From a virus: a stretch of DNA of 36,561 nucleotides. How positions within the stretch are numbered: position 1 is the first letter of the stretch; the number at the start of each line of letters is the position of its first letter. The stretch spans positions 1 to 36,561 of IMG/VR virus record IMGVR_UViG_3300033141_003563; one strand, written 5' to 3'. A program made the translations under genes and the position numbers. Positions 10,038 through 19,275 of the stretch are shown here, piece by piece. The notes under the pieces are model-generated. The model was not told where the DNA came from and did not search any database. It saw only the letters and a program-made list of their open reading frames with translations.

Positions 10038-10655
10038 TTACATTGCAATTAACATACCTAAGTTTGCGCCCATTTGAAGAAAGGAATTAAAAATATTGGC
10101 ACTCTCTTTTGCATATAAAGCATCCATTTCTTCATTTATCTTTCGATTTTTTATGTCAACATTTAATTGCGTAATACGATTGGCATCTTGTGCATTACTA
10201 ATTGATTTTTCCTGAACAGCTTTATATGTGCCTGATCCTAAGTCAATCCCCCGAGCAGATGCCATTGTGACAGTTGCTCCTACCACTTGCATTAATTCTT
10301 TATTTCGATCAATAATCTGCTGCGATCCTTCCATTTGATTCTGTAATTGTTCATCCTCTAATGCACTCATTTGTGCATTCGTTCCCATTTCTTGTTCAAA
10401 AATTGATCCTATAGTGCTAGCCGCCGCTACACCCATACCAACGCGCCCAATGGTATGTGCATCTAAACCTGTCCCACTACTTTGAACAGCGGTTTTTGCC
10501 GGTGTAGCTGTCACGGCTGGCGAACGAGAAAAACCCATAAAATGAGAAATGTCCATTCTCGGAAGTGAAGTTAAATCTGGATTGTATAAATTCTTCCTTA
10601 AAAAAGCATAAGGATTGTAAGAAAAAGTCTGAGGATTAAATATAGATGGTCTCAT
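10038..10655 (-). CDS. Small internal virion protein (gp14-like)
   Basis: This 205-aa protein overlaps the preceding nozzle gene by four bases and has a GGAGATAACGAA site. An N-terminal segment rich in F, N and P is followed by an alanine- and glycine-rich hydrophobic helix (GVAAASTIGSIFEQ, about residues 73-90) and then a Q-, N- and E-rich helical region with ASARGIDLGSGTY. This arrangement is typical of small podovirus internal proteins that insert into the outer membrane during infection. Position directly after the tail nozzle supports this. No enzymatic motif is visible. Confidence 0.6.
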   Translation of the reverse strand: MRPSIFNPQTFSYNPYAFLRKNLYNPDLTSLPRMDISHFMGFSRSPAVTATPAKTAVQSSGTGLDAHTIGRVGMGVAAASTIGSIFEQEMGTNAQMSALEDEQLQNQMEGSQQIIDRNKELMQVVGATVTMASARGIDLGSGTYKAVQEKSISNAQDANRITQLNVDIKNRKINEEMDALYAKESANIFNSFLQMGANLGMLIAM

Positions 10656-12976
10656 TTCGTTATCTCCAAATCATAAGCTACTCCCCTGATCGTAAAATCA
10701 AATGGAACAGCATGTGTTATTGTGACAGTCTGTAAAGGCTCCGATCCTTGAAGTAAAATATAGGGATAATAGCCGGTCTGAGGAGTGGGAACATCATTAA
10801 AACCTGTAACATCCATTTGTAGATTAGGGATTTGTTCACCGTTTACTTTCAGGCCTAATGAATCAACGTAATCTAGATAAAATGTACTGATAACCTGATT
10901 ATAATAGCGTGTCATACTATTATTACCCATGATGATATTGACGGGTAAAAGTTCAATTGTTGAGGAAAATTCATAGCCATAGCTGACATTTGTTGCTGAA
11001 AAGGGCAATCCTGTTATTTCACCGCCTGCTGAGACCGTAAAAGTTCCTGCATAGAATCCATCAGCTTTTACTCCTATTTCTTGATTAGCATAATCAGTCA
11101 GACCTGTAATGGTAGTAGATGGTGCTAAAGTTTGAGATCCTTGCATATCAAAATCTGAGTCAAAGTTAATCTTTAAAATTCGATAGTTATTGAGTGCATC
11201 TTTAGTAATAACATAAGCATCGTTTAACAAAGCTGATCCTTCAACGATGGAGAGGGTTGATTCAAAACCTGACCAACCCCCGACATTCTCTGCAATCATT
11301 GATTGAAAGATTGCCATGGTTCCATCGGTATTAATGACAAACAAGAATGATCCATTGACAGTATCTGGATTTTGCATGGTAAATAATCGTTTAGGTGTTT
11401 TGACCAATGGATCAGCAATAAAAGAAATATCAGTTGTTGTAAAAGATTGTTTGGAAATATCGTATTGCATCGATTGAATACGATTGGCATTATCCACATA
11501 AATCGTCTGACCGTCTAAAAAGACCGGTTGAATCGAAGGTTTAATACCCAGTTTATTCTGTGCGGTAAACGATAGATTGGTTGCTGTCAAACCCAATTCA
11601 CCGACTGGCGGATTGGTTGCAACACCAGTGGTAGTAAAGACGCTTAAGACCGTACTGGATAGAAGTTGTTTAATAATGTTTGATTGACCTGTGTTGATAA
11701 AATAGGCAAGAGCGAAATTCGCTTGATCAGCACCTGATTCATCAAAATCAAAATAATTATCAGCACCCGCTTTTGAGCCCCACAAGCCAGCTGGTAAGGA
11801 CGGACTACCGGCAAAGAATAAACGATTATCATAGAAAGCTGCACAAGACGGATAACCCAACATTTTAGTCCATGCTGGTTCTGATAAAGCCGCCTCTGAA
11901 CCCGGAAAAGTTGAAATATTCTTAAATTCAACTAAGACGGTGCCTGTCATTTGTGTGACAGAATCATATTGCGTTAATCGCATGGTTCCTTCATTACCCA
12001 AAAACAGTCCATCAATGTACTTTTCTGAAAACTCAAAATTAACATTCGTAATGTTATTCCACACATGCGCGAGTGAATTAAAGATGTAATAGTTTGAAGT
12101 TACTGAATCTTGGACAATATCATTATTGGCTGGAAATGTGCCAGGTGTGCCTGTGACAGCGGCTGGTTGAAAACCTGCAGGTGGTCCAACAGCATATTCC
12201 ATAATTGAACCTTGAACCGTTCGTTCAGGCCATGACGGATCAGGATCAAGATTAGTATTGGTACATATATATCGATCACCGGCAGCATGCACACCGGCTA
12301 ATTGATAACGCGTTCCATCCCAGGTAAAAGCATTACTTAATCCTAATACAGATGTCAGCGTTGCTTTATGCCCAGGAATAGTTAATTGAACATTATTCCC
12401 AAGTGCTGTGGCAGATACTGCAAACGTTGCATTTTCATAAGTATTATCAAAAATATATACCGGCAGATTTTCAAAATGAATGGGTTCAAATAACCAATCT
12501 GTTTCAGAGGTTGCCTGGTGTAAATAATGAGGCGTAATTGTTTCATGTGAAACAATTAGAATATTCGAACCTTGCTTTAAATCTAACTCTTGTAGAATAG
12601 AATAAGTATAACTGGTGACAGTTAGAGTATCGAGCAGCGTTAAGGCAGTTCCTGTTTCTTTATAGATCAGAATTTGATTTAAACTATCATCTGTCGTAAA
12701 AACAAAAGCAATTAAATATTCGGTACCATCAGCATATAGTAGATTGACCAACCGAAAAGAATTATCATCATGTTTATTAGCAACAGACCCTACATTAACT
12801 CGATCATCCATCCCAAACCGACGCTTGATCCCACCTTCTGGAATAAGAACGCCATTGGTCAAAGTTTTTACACCCTTATAATAATCCTGATTATCGACTT
12901 TTGCTTGTAATTTAGGTGATAATTGACCTTTTGTAAAAGTTGTTTGAGTATAATTAACAATCTGTCTAGTAGCCAT
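10652..12976 (-). CDS. Tail nozzle protein (tail tubular protein B-like)
   Basis: This 774-aa beta-rich protein has an N-terminal signature common to podovirus nozzle proteins: FTKGQLSPKL (residues 14-23), then a DYYKGVKTLTNGVLIPEGG segment and a RRFG motif. It would form the lower tail tube through which DNA leaves the virion, docking on the adaptor encoded just upstream. Start and stop are coupled with that gene (TAATG, one-base overlap; GGAGGGTTA ribosome site). Length is close to that of T7 gp12 (794 aa). No frameshift or truncation was seen. Confidence 0.8.
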   Translation of the reverse strand: MATRQIVNYTQTTFTKGQLSPKLQAKVDNQDYYKGVKTLTNGVLIPEGGIKRRFGMDDRVNVGSVANKHDDNSFRLVNLLYADGTEYLIAFVFTTDDSLNQILIYKETGTALTLLDTLTVTSYTYSILQELDLKQGSNILIVSHETITPHYLHQATSETDWLFEPIHFENLPVYIFDNTYENATFAVSATALGNNVQLTIPGHKATLTSVLGLSNAFTWDGTRYQLAGVHAAGDRYICTNTNLDPDPSWPERTVQGSIMEYAVGPPAGFQPAAVTGTPGTFPANNDIVQDSVTSNYYIFNSLAHVWNNITNVNFEFSEKYIDGLFLGNEGTMRLTQYDSVTQMTGTVLVEFKNISTFPGSEAALSEPAWTKMLGYPSCAAFYDNRLFFAGSPSLPAGLWGSKAGADNYFDFDESGADQANFALAYFINTGQSNIIKQLLSSTVLSVFTTTGVATNPPVGELGLTATNLSFTAQNKLGIKPSIQPVFLDGQTIYVDNANRIQSMQYDISKQSFTTTDISFIADPLVKTPKRLFTMQNPDTVNGSFLFVINTDGTMAIFQSMIAENVGGWSGFESTLSIVEGSALLNDAYVITKDALNNYRILKINFDSDFDMQGSQTLAPSTTITGLTDYANQEIGVKADGFYAGTFTVSAGGEITGLPFSATNVSYGYEFSSTIELLPVNIIMGNNSMTRYYNQVISTFYLDYVDSLGLKVNGEQIPNLQMDVTGFNDVPTPQTGYYPYILLQGSEPLQTVTITHAVPFDFTIRGVAYDLEITK

Positions 12977-13536
12977 TAACCCTCCTGAGCTAAATCCCCA
13001 TTAAGCATTGAACGGGTTGGGTGTGATTGACAATCGATATAGAGTGCATCTAGTTTTGCCTGATCCCGTAATTTTATTAAGACCGCTGCTTTTTCAGGAT
13101 CATTTGAGCCGGACAGTGATAGTTGAATAGCAATATCGTAGGCTAAGAACCTGACGAAATAATCAGGTGCTAAAGTAATATCCGGATTATATCGATAGGC
13201 AATCCAGAGTTCATTAACTGTTGTATAAAGGGTGTTATCTCCATAGATTTCATAGTCCACGCCGACGGGAAAAGTTCGAACGAGTGACTTATAATCAGCG
13301 GGTAATTGATAGATATAAGAATATTCATCGACAATGGGTGTTGTCACTAACTGACTTAATTCAACGATTTTAGTTGCAAAGCCCCAGTTAGGTTTTGCTA
13401 AGTTAGAGGAATAGCATAATTTAAAGAAGGCTTTAGCTGTATTAACGAGATTTGTTGAAACTGCGGTGGTTGTTCCATATCCTTTACCTAAATAGGATTG
13501 GGCGAGTTGGATCACCTCATTTTCTGTAAAGGCCAT
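12976..13536 (-). CDS. Head-tail adaptor (tail tubular protein A-like)
   Basis: This 186-aa protein has an AGGAGAGATC site. It is similar in length and layout to T7 gp11-like adaptors, which form a ring between the portal and the nozzle: a helical N-terminus (ENEVIQLAQSYLGKG), a central beta region with YQLPADYKSLVR, and a helical C-terminal half with PDYFVRFLAYDIAIQL. It is the first gene after an intrinsic terminator that ends the capsid segment of the operon, and is translationally coupled to the nozzle gene. The family is assigned by motif style and synteny. Confidence 0.7.
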   Translation of the reverse strand: MAFTENEVIQLAQSYLGKGYGTTTAVSTNLVNTAKAFFKLCYSSNLAKPNWGFATKIVELSQLVTTPIVDEYSYIYQLPADYKSLVRTFPVGVDYEIYGDNTLYTTVNELWIAYRYNPDITLAPDYFVRFLAYDIAIQLSLSGSNDPEKAAVLIKLRDQAKLDALYIDCQSHPTRSMLNGDLAQEG

Positions 13537-13547
13537 GATCTCTCCTT

Positions 13548-13585
13548 AAAAAAAGGGTATGACAAGTAATTTTGCCATACCCTTT
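13548..13585 (-). terminator. Intrinsic terminator between capsid and tail gene blocks
   Basis: On the minus strand a perfect 10-bp stem (AAAGGGTATG / CATACCCTTT, 13576-13585 with 13552-13561, 14-base loop) is followed by a T run. It lies eight bases beyond the stop of the 620-aa gene and before the adaptor start at 13536. It probably lets capsid and fibre-like genes be made in excess over tail genes by partial termination. Confidence 0.85.
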
Positions 13586-13592
13586 ATTTTAC

Positions 13593-15455
13593 TTAATCAA
13601 CACGCATACATAACAGATAGACATAACCATCATCACCTGCTGCATTTTTCACAACAGAAATAGTTGTACCTGCTGCAATAGTGGCGGCTGTTTTAGCAAT
13701 ATTAGATGCCCATGTTGGGGTATCAACTGTAGCCATTGCCATTGGGTCTGTGATTGGTAGTCCACCACCACCAGCAGCATTATAGACAGTTGCTGTACCA
13801 CCAGCATTAGTAGCCGTACACTGAGCCCATGCGTGTAAAATCTCAAATTTCACGTTGGTATCAGCATTAGCAGATAAATCATAGTCAATAGTTGCAGCGG
13901 CTGCTTCTGCATCTAAAGCAATGACAAAAGTAGCACCAGCGGTAGTCGTACCGACCACTGTTGCATTCCCCAAGTGATGAACATCAATGATATTGGATGC
14001 CAGAGTCAATGCACCCGTATTTGCTAATGTTGCATCACCGCTCATAGCAACGGAGGTGGGAACCGTTCCTGCACTCCCGACTATGATATTACCGTCAGCA
14101 AGTGCTGCTAACTTACTAAAGTCAATAGCAGCAGCTGCATTAATATCAGCATTGACAATAACCCCTGCAGAAATGGAGGTTACAGCAGTATTGGTCATGG
14201 TAACATCACCACTCATGGTGACGACAGTGGCTGTATTAGTCGCATCGCCGACCAACATACTACCGTCTGCCAAAGGAGCAAGTTTAGTAAAGTCAATGGC
14301 AGCCGAAGCATCAATATCTGCATCAACAATAACCCCTGCAGAAATGGAGGTCACACCAGCATTATTAATAGTGACATCACCACTCATCGCTACAGAAGTC
14401 GGTACTGTCAAGGCAGAACCGACGATAATATTACCATCCGCTAGAGCTTCTAGCTTACTGAACTCAATACCAGCAGAAGCATTGACATCTGCATTGACAA
14501 TGACACCTGCTGCAATCGATGTCACACCTGCGTTTGTAATGGCAATATCGCCAGTTACAGCAACAGCTGTGGCAACATTAGTAGCACTCCCAACCAAAAT
14601 ATTGCTATCAGTCAGAGCTGCAAGCTTACTAAAGTCAATAGCTGCAGAAGCATTGATGTCCGCATTGACAATGACACCGGCAGCTATAGATGTCACCCCT
14701 GCATTAGTAATGGCAATATCACCGGTGACTGCAACGGCAGTCGGAACATTGGTAGCACTCCCGACTATGATATTACTATCAGTCAGAGATTCTAGTTTAC
14801 TGAACTCAATCCCAGCTGAGGCATTGACATCTGCGTTCACAATGACTCCAGCTGCAATGGATGTTACACCTGCGTTAGTAATAGCAATATCACCCGTGAC
14901 TGCAACGGAGGTAGCAACATTTGTTGCACTACCGACTAATATATTTCCGTCAGTTAAGGCTGCAAGTTTACTGAACTCAATGCCAGCAGAAGCATTTACA
15001 TCTGCATTCACGATAACGCCCGCTGCAATCGATGTTACACCGGCATTTGTGATAGCAATATCACCGGTTACCGCCACTGAGGTGGCAACATTTGTAGCAC
15101 TACCGACTAAGATATTACCGTCAGTTAAGGCTGCAAGTTTGCTAAAGTCAATGGCAGCCGAAGCACCTACATGTGTATTCGTGATGACACCTGCATCAAT
15201 ACCTGTATGAGTAAATGATTCCGTTGTAACAGTTGATGCATATCGAGCAGATGTGACTTTTATTATTTCCTCATCATCTGACCCTTCAATGAGAATTACA
15301 TCACCCGTATTAAAGGCATAACTCATATCGTTGAAATAACTCGATCCAGTAATTGTCGCAACTGTATCGCCACTGGATATATATTTCCAGACAGACCCTG
15401 CGTTGTTGTTTTTACCAGAGGTTACTTCTGTTAAATAATCTTTATCAAAAGCCAT
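13593..15455 (-). CDS. Repeat-containing fibre-like protein (head or tail appendage)
   Basis: This 620-aa protein has a strong AGGAGGG site. Residues 1-70 are a module shared with the protein at 1248-3203 (MAFDKDYL, SGKNN, DTVATI, YFND, GSDDEE). Residues 104 to about 485 are seven tandem repeats of 57 residues, each with FSKLAALTDGNILVG, a VAVTGDIAITNAGVTSI strand pattern and a VIVNADVNASA link. The repeats resemble trimeric shaft repeats found in phage fibres. The C-terminal 135 residues are a separate alanine-, threonine- and glycine-rich domain. The gene sits immediately after the major capsid gene, so it may be a head fibre or decoration protein rather than a tail fibre. Function is inferred. 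Confidence 0.7.
   Translation of the reverse strand: MAFDKDYLTEVTSGKNNNAGSVWKYISSGDTVATITGSSYFNDMSYAFNTGDVILIEGSDDEEIIKVTSARYASTVTTESFTHTGIDAGVITNTHVGASAAIDFSKLAALTDGNILVGSATNVATSVAVTGDIAITNAGVTSIAAGVIVNADVNASAGIEFSKLAALTDGNILVGSATNVATSVAVTGDIAITNAGVTSIAAGVIVNADVNASAGIEFSKLESLTDSNIIVGSATNVPTAVAVTGDIAITNAGVTSIAAGVIVNADINASAAIDFSKLAALTDSNILVGSATNVATAVAVTGDIAITNAGVTSIAAGVIVNADVNASAGIEFSKLEALADGNIIVGSALTVPTSVAMSGDVTINNAGVTSISAGVIVDADIDASAAIDFTKLAPLADGSMLVGDATNTATVVTMSGDVTMTNTAVTSISAGVIVNADINAAAAIDFSKLAALADGNIIVGSAGTVPTSVAMSGDATLANTGALTLASNIIDVHHLGNATVVGTTTAGATFVIALDAEAAAATIDYDLSANADTNVKFEILHAWAQCTATNAGGTATVYNAAGGGGLPITDPMAMATVDTPTWASNIAKTAATIAAGTTISVVKNAAGDDGYVYLLCMRVD
14001..15146 (-). repeat. 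Seven tandem 171-bp coding repeats
   Basis: Each unit is 57 codons (FSKL to AGIE/AAID). Copies 1-5 are close to one another, copies 6 and 7 are more diverged, and the last is incomplete. The 171-bp length keeps the frame, so copy number could change by recombination without breaking the protein. Confidence 0.9.
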
Positions 15456-15471
15456 AATTAAACCCTCCTAA

Positions 15472-16353
15472 TTAAGCTGCATAATATTCAATGGAAACAA
15501 TACCGACAGGATCTCTAGCAACAGCATTGGCCTTTAGAGTACTCACTGTTAACCAACCCCCTTTAAGAGGTACCCAATCAACACGAGTAGAAAAATCCAT
15601 GGCCACACCAAAACCAATTGCTTTTTCAGTCCAAGCATAGGCGGTATGAATCTTTGTGCCAGTATCTACAGGTATACCATAAGACTCACCAGTTCTTGCA
15701 CCATCTGAACCCATCACTATCCAGTTATAACCTTTCATCTCTAAACCATTTAGCGAACCTCCATTACGTTCAATAGCTGATCGTGAGATGTAGTCACTGT
15801 TAATGAATTTATCTTCATTTAAGATATCTTCTTCACCCTCTTCATCAATTAAGATGAATTTCTTGGTTCTGGGACCCGATGCGCCCACAGCAGAATAGAA
15901 CTTATTTAACTTCAAAAATTTCGCATAAGTAAAACCAGCGGTTCCACTTTCTGTAATAGTATTTGTTGTTCCAGAAGCAGTGAGTGCATCAACTACGAGC
16001 ATGTCTGATCGCCGACCAATGGCAGCTCCTAGCGCATCAGCGACTTCTTTCATATCGTCGTAGTTAACATCTTTCTTGGAAAAAATATCGGTCATATCTG
16101 CTGCCGCAATATTTTTCAATGTGACGGACACATCAGAGACGGCGATATTCGATAAGGTATAGTCATTCTGTAGAATTTTTTCATAAGCCATGGCCTTACC
16201 GTAATTCTTAAACGTTACAGTATTACCAGAGGCAACTGTTTTTGTATAAACAGTCGGACGTAACAAAAAACCATTTTCTTGATACGCTTGTTTTGGTAAC
16301 GGATCAAAAACGGTAATAGCAGCCGCTGTTAAAGAAGATGAGTGAGTTGTCAT
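15472..16353 (-). CDS. Major capsid protein
   Basis: This is a 293-aa protein from the ATG at 16353, with AAGGGG about eight bases upstream. A GTG at 16362 in the same frame is a less likely start. It follows the scaffold gene and precedes an appendage gene, the usual place of the coat protein. The mixed alpha/beta sequence, with an N-terminal segment, a long helix (MKEVADALGAAIGRR, about residues 102-116), a beta-rich body with KKFILIDEEG and a terminal beta segment, is compatible with an HK97-type fold. The gene has an unusually long, structured 5' leader (16354-16488), which suggests separate control of capsid expression. Confidence 0.8.
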   Translation of the reverse strand: MTTHSSSLTAAAITVFDPLPKQAYQENGFLLRPTVYTKTVASGNTVTFKNYGKAMAYEKILQNDYTLSNIAVSDVSVTLKNIAAADMTDIFSKKDVNYDDMKEVADALGAAIGRRSDMLVVDALTASGTTNTITESGTAGFTYAKFLKLNKFYSAVGASGPRTKKFILIDEEGEEDILNEDKFINSDYISRSAIERNGGSLNGLEMKGYNWIVMGSDGARTGESYGIPVDTGTKIHTAYAWTEKAIGFGVAMDFSTRVDWVPLKGGWLTVSTLKANAVARDPVGIVSIEYYAA

Positions 16354-16412
16354 ATTGAACACCCCTTGAGTTGAGTTTAAACGTAATAACCTGTTGGCTA
16401 TCTCGCGTAAGG

Positions 16413-16460
16413 CTCGGTCTCAAGAGGCCAAAAGCTTGGGTAAAGCTCTTGATCAACGAG
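16413..16460 (-). promoter_or_regulatory. Three-tier hairpin in the capsid mRNA leader
   Basis: A nested inverted repeat lies 60-107 bases upstream of the capsid ATG: CTCG/CGAG (16413-16416 with 16457-16460), TCAAGAG/CTCTTGA (16420-16426 with 16446-16452) and an inner CCAA/TTGG (16428-16431 with 16436-16439). There is no T run, so it is not a simple terminator. It may be an RNA-processing or mRNA-stabilising element (inference). Confidence 0.6.
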
Positions 16461-16476
16461 GACGATTAAGCACTTG

Positions 16477-16493
16477 AATAGTATAATACTATT
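16477..16493. promoter_or_regulatory. 7-3-7 inverted repeat at the scaffold stop, possible -10
   Basis: AATAGTA-TAA-TACTATT overlaps the end of the scaffold gene. On the minus strand it contains TATTATACT, a possible -10 for a capsid promoter, but no convincing -35 was found. It could equally be a small hairpin. Confidence 0.35.
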
Positions 16494-17355
16494 TACCGCT
16501 TCCGTCTTGCATTTCTTTAATTTTCTTCATAAATTCTGAAAAAGCAGCTGGATCTCTTTGGAATTTCTTTTCTAAATTTTCACCACGATGTAAATTATCA
16601 ACCATGTGTTTCATGAGATCCTCTACCGTTTGAGGTGTACCCGGCCCTTGAACAAGGACTGAATCAGGGGGAACCGTTTGAGTTAATAATTCTTTGATCT
16701 CTTCGAACAGCACGACATATTCAAGCATCGGCTTTTCCATGAGTTCATTGACGAGTTTTGCTGATTTATCACCCAATAAATTATTTGCAAAGTTCTTTAT
16801 TTGCTGTACACGTATATCCGCATTTTCACCTAATGCTTTGTACTCTTCTTCGAAGTTAATTGCAGACTCACCGAGACCTTCTTGGATGGCTTCGGTATAA
16901 AGCTTGGCAAATTCATTTGCCATTTCTTGGGAAACATTATATGTCCGACAAATATTCTCAAACTTCTGATAAGCTTCAGATTCTGTATTAACATCTATTT
17001 CCAAACCTGAAAAATCATATTTATCGGGTGCACCCGTAAATCCTCCGAGTTTCTGTTTAAGTCGACCAATGGTCTGCTCGGCATGCGGCAAAGCTTTTGC
17101 TTGTTCTTCAACAGATTTATATTTATCACCCAAATACCAATCAGGTTTTGCACCTGTGCCAGGTGTGGATTCATTCCACATCCAACTAGGTGCTTCTTCT
17201 GTCTCTGTATTTTCTGCAAATGGATTTTGTAACTTAACAACCTGTTGATCCGCCGGAATCGGAAGATCTGAACCTGTTACAGGATTTGTTGTGGGCTCTG
17301 AATTTGTTTCTGTTGAAGTTTCAGATACTCCCGATTCTGGCGCATTCTCTGGCAT
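16489..17355 (-). CDS. Capsid scaffolding protein
   Basis: This 288-aa acidic, low-complexity protein lies between the portal region and the major capsid gene. The N-terminal 45 residues are disordered (rich in S, T, E, P and N). The segment at about residues 72-115 (WYLGDKYKSVEEQAKAL, a short helix, then GAPDKYDF) is typical of podovirus scaffold proteins, which guide capsid assembly and then leave the prohead. The C-terminus is helical and charged (KKIKEMQDGSGK), as expected for coat binding. It starts three bases after the previous stop with a GGGAGAA site. Confidence 0.8.
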   Translation of the reverse strand: MPENAPESGVSETSTETNSEPTTNPVTGSDLPIPADQQVVKLQNPFAENTETEEAPSWMWNESTPGTGAKPDWYLGDKYKSVEEQAKALPHAEQTIGRLKQKLGGFTGAPDKYDFSGLEIDVNTESEAYQKFENICRTYNVSQEMANEFAKLYTEAIQEGLGESAINFEEEYKALGENADIRVQQIKNFANNLLGDKSAKLVNELMEKPMLEYVVLFEEIKELLTQTVPPDSVLVQGPGTPQTVEDLMKHMVDNLHRGENLEKKFQRDPAAFSEFMKKIKEMQDGSGK

Positions 17356-17358
17356 AAA

Positions 17359-17709
17359 TTATTCTCCCGCTATCGAATATTGTTGATCAAATGTTTTAAT
17401 TGCATCAGCTTCTGGTGTGATTTCTTTGGTGAGTCCTTCGTGTAACCACTTGATTAGATTACGTTGACCTTCTTTAAAGCCAACATAATAATCAACTGAT
17501 CCATACATATCTTCAATGACCGATTTCTTCTGCATCATCGGAAAGGTAACATTCATGAACATTGGTTCAATTAATTTCAAAAATGCTTTTCCTTTCTCTG
17601 TTGAAAACAATTCCTTAATCAGGACAATCACCTGATTATTATATTGAACTTGTTCTAACATCTGTTTTTTCATTTCTTCATATTGAGATTTTGAAATTTC
17701 ATAAGGCAT
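17359..17709 (-). CDS. Bbp19-like phage protein
   Basis: This 116-aa protein starts at an ATG that overlaps the portal stop by one base (TAATG), with AGGAGC upstream. A central segment with LFSTEKGKAFLKL and a later GFKEGQRNLIKWLHEGL resemble the short Bbp19-like proteins found beside portal genes in Bordetella phage BPP-1-like podoviruses. Their role is not well established; position suggests a part in head assembly. The family link is by motif recall and was not searched. Confidence 0.5.
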   Translation of the reverse strand: MPYEISKSQYEEMKKQMLEQVQYNNQVIVLIKELFSTEKGKAFLKLIEPMFMNVTFPMMQKKSVIEDMYGSVDYYVGFKEGQRNLIKWLHEGLTKEITPEADAIKTFDQQYSIAGE

Positions 17710-19262
17710 TATAGCGCTCCTACTTGTTGTTGTGGTTGTTGACCCGTTGCTTGTGATCCTGCAACTTGTGCTTGTAATAATTGATCAAGTGTTTGCTGTA
17801 TCATCGGCAACGGTTTGAAAATGTTTAAATCAGTGTTGTTTTGTTCACCCAGATAAATACCAAGTTCGGGGATATTATACATAATCATCGGTAACTGTGG
17901 ATTAATCATTTGTAATTGTTGCGTTAACGTTGTCACAGCATTTGCTTTCTGTAGAGCATTTAACTGTGCAAGCTGAGTATTATATGTAATCTTAATCGGA
18001 TAATTCACACCCTTTAATTTGATGGTTTTATTCTGAATATCAACCTGCGGTATGATTCCCCGTTGTGATAAAACAAAAATAATTCTATCCATCAATTTAT
18101 TTAACAATTCAGTTTGCAATCGACCTAAGGATGGCGCCTGCTGTTCAAGCACTTGTTGAGCTCTAAAATTTATTTCGGTAGCAGTCTGAACAGGTGAATC
18201 AACAGGAGACATCGGCATATTCATGAAGATCGCTTCAATCTGTTGTCGATAGTCGGCCATCATCAATTGCGAATATTGAACATTACCCGCTTGCGGTAAG
18301 GGCTGTAAAGGTATGCGCGCACCCGGTGCAATCGGAATGACTGTCTTAGGTTTTGGTAAAACTTGATACGGATTATAAACTCCGTCATTAAAACCTAAAT
18401 AAATAGGATAAGCTATCAGTTCGGCAGACGCTAATTCATATTCTGCCATTTTATTAAGTCGTTTTACAATCGGTAAACAATCCAATGCAGGTCCGCGTCC
18501 GTATCTCTCCCCTGCTCGTTTTGACCATCGAAAGACGATCCAAGGAGATGACGGCGAACTCTCTTCAAAGATAATTTTTGCGCCATCTGCCCAGATAACT
18601 ATATAATCATATTTTTGCGTCTTTTCATTCCATATAGTTCCTTCAATAATATCGACTTTCTTAACTAAATTAGATTCTTTCAATTCGAGTAGTTCAGATG
18701 GCCACTTCATTTTCGGCCATAAAAATTCAAGTTCATGGACATTCACATCTTTAAATTCTCGCCAAGCATTATTTAACATACCCGATTCTGACACTTCTGG
18801 ATAGAAGTTCTGGAGTGCAACATAGCGAAAAGTTAACTTACCCAATCGATCGGTAAAACACAAAATCGCACCTGTGCCTATTGCCAAATCATGATAGGCC
18901 TCATTCATCACAAGATGAAAGTGTGAAGCATTTATCTCATCAAAGATGATGTTGGTAATCTTCTCCAGACCATCTGCAATTGCTTGATTTAACGGTTGGG
19001 GAACATCAGATGCAGGCTCTAACTTGATCCAGTTTTTCTCCATCGGAGTAAGACCCAGATGAATTTTTGAAATCCATCGTTGAGCGGCAATAAATGCGGT
19101 TGAATCATAGATGTGCTTATTAGTCTTTGTGCCGACGTTTCGTTGTGAGATTAAGTTCCGTTGCGGAAAGATATATCGATAGACATCATCAAATAAAGAT
19201 GTCCAGATTTGAGCTTCACTTTTTGCCGCTGCAAAACGCTTGAGCAGTACATCTAATTCCAT
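17709..19262 (-). CDS. Portal / head-tail connector protein
   Basis: This 517-aa protein matches podovirus head-to-tail connecting proteins (T7 gp8-like) in length and layout. The N-terminus has WTSLFDDVYRYIFPQRN, followed by IYDSTAFIAAQRWISKIH and the GLTPMEKNWIKL segment. Later come a WSKRAGERYGRGPA motif, a helical stem region and a glutamine-rich C-terminus (QATGQQPQQQVG). Twelve copies would form the ring through which DNA is packaged and ejected. The ribosome site is GGGAGATATAA. Confidence 0.9.
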   Translation of the reverse strand: MELDVLLKRFAAAKSEAQIWTSLFDDVYRYIFPQRNLISQRNVGTKTNKHIYDSTAFIAAQRWISKIHLGLTPMEKNWIKLEPASDVPQPLNQAIADGLEKITNIIFDEINASHFHLVMNEAYHDLAIGTGAILCFTDRLGKLTFRYVALQNFYPEVSESGMLNNAWREFKDVNVHELEFLWPKMKWPSELLELKESNLVKKVDIIEGTIWNEKTQKYDYIVIWADGAKIIFEESSPSSPWIVFRWSKRAGERYGRGPALDCLPIVKRLNKMAEYELASAELIAYPIYLGFNDGVYNPYQVLPKPKTVIPIAPGARIPLQPLPQAGNVQYSQLMMADYRQQIEAIFMNMPMSPVDSPVQTATEINFRAQQVLEQQAPSLGRLQTELLNKLMDRIIFVLSQRGIIPQVDIQNKTIKLKGVNYPIKITYNTQLAQLNALQKANAVTTLTQQLQMINPQLPMIMYNIPELGIYLGEQNNTDLNIFKPLPMIQQTLDQLLQAQVAGSQATGQQPQQQVGAL

Positions 19263-19275
19263 TTATATCTCCCGC

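Noticed and set aside
13987-15210. 407-codon open frame on the plus strand, antisense to the repeat protein
   Set aside because: It mirrors the 171-bp repeats, has alanine-, threonine- and proline-biased composition, no ribosome site, and the opposite strand encodes a coherent fibre-like protein.
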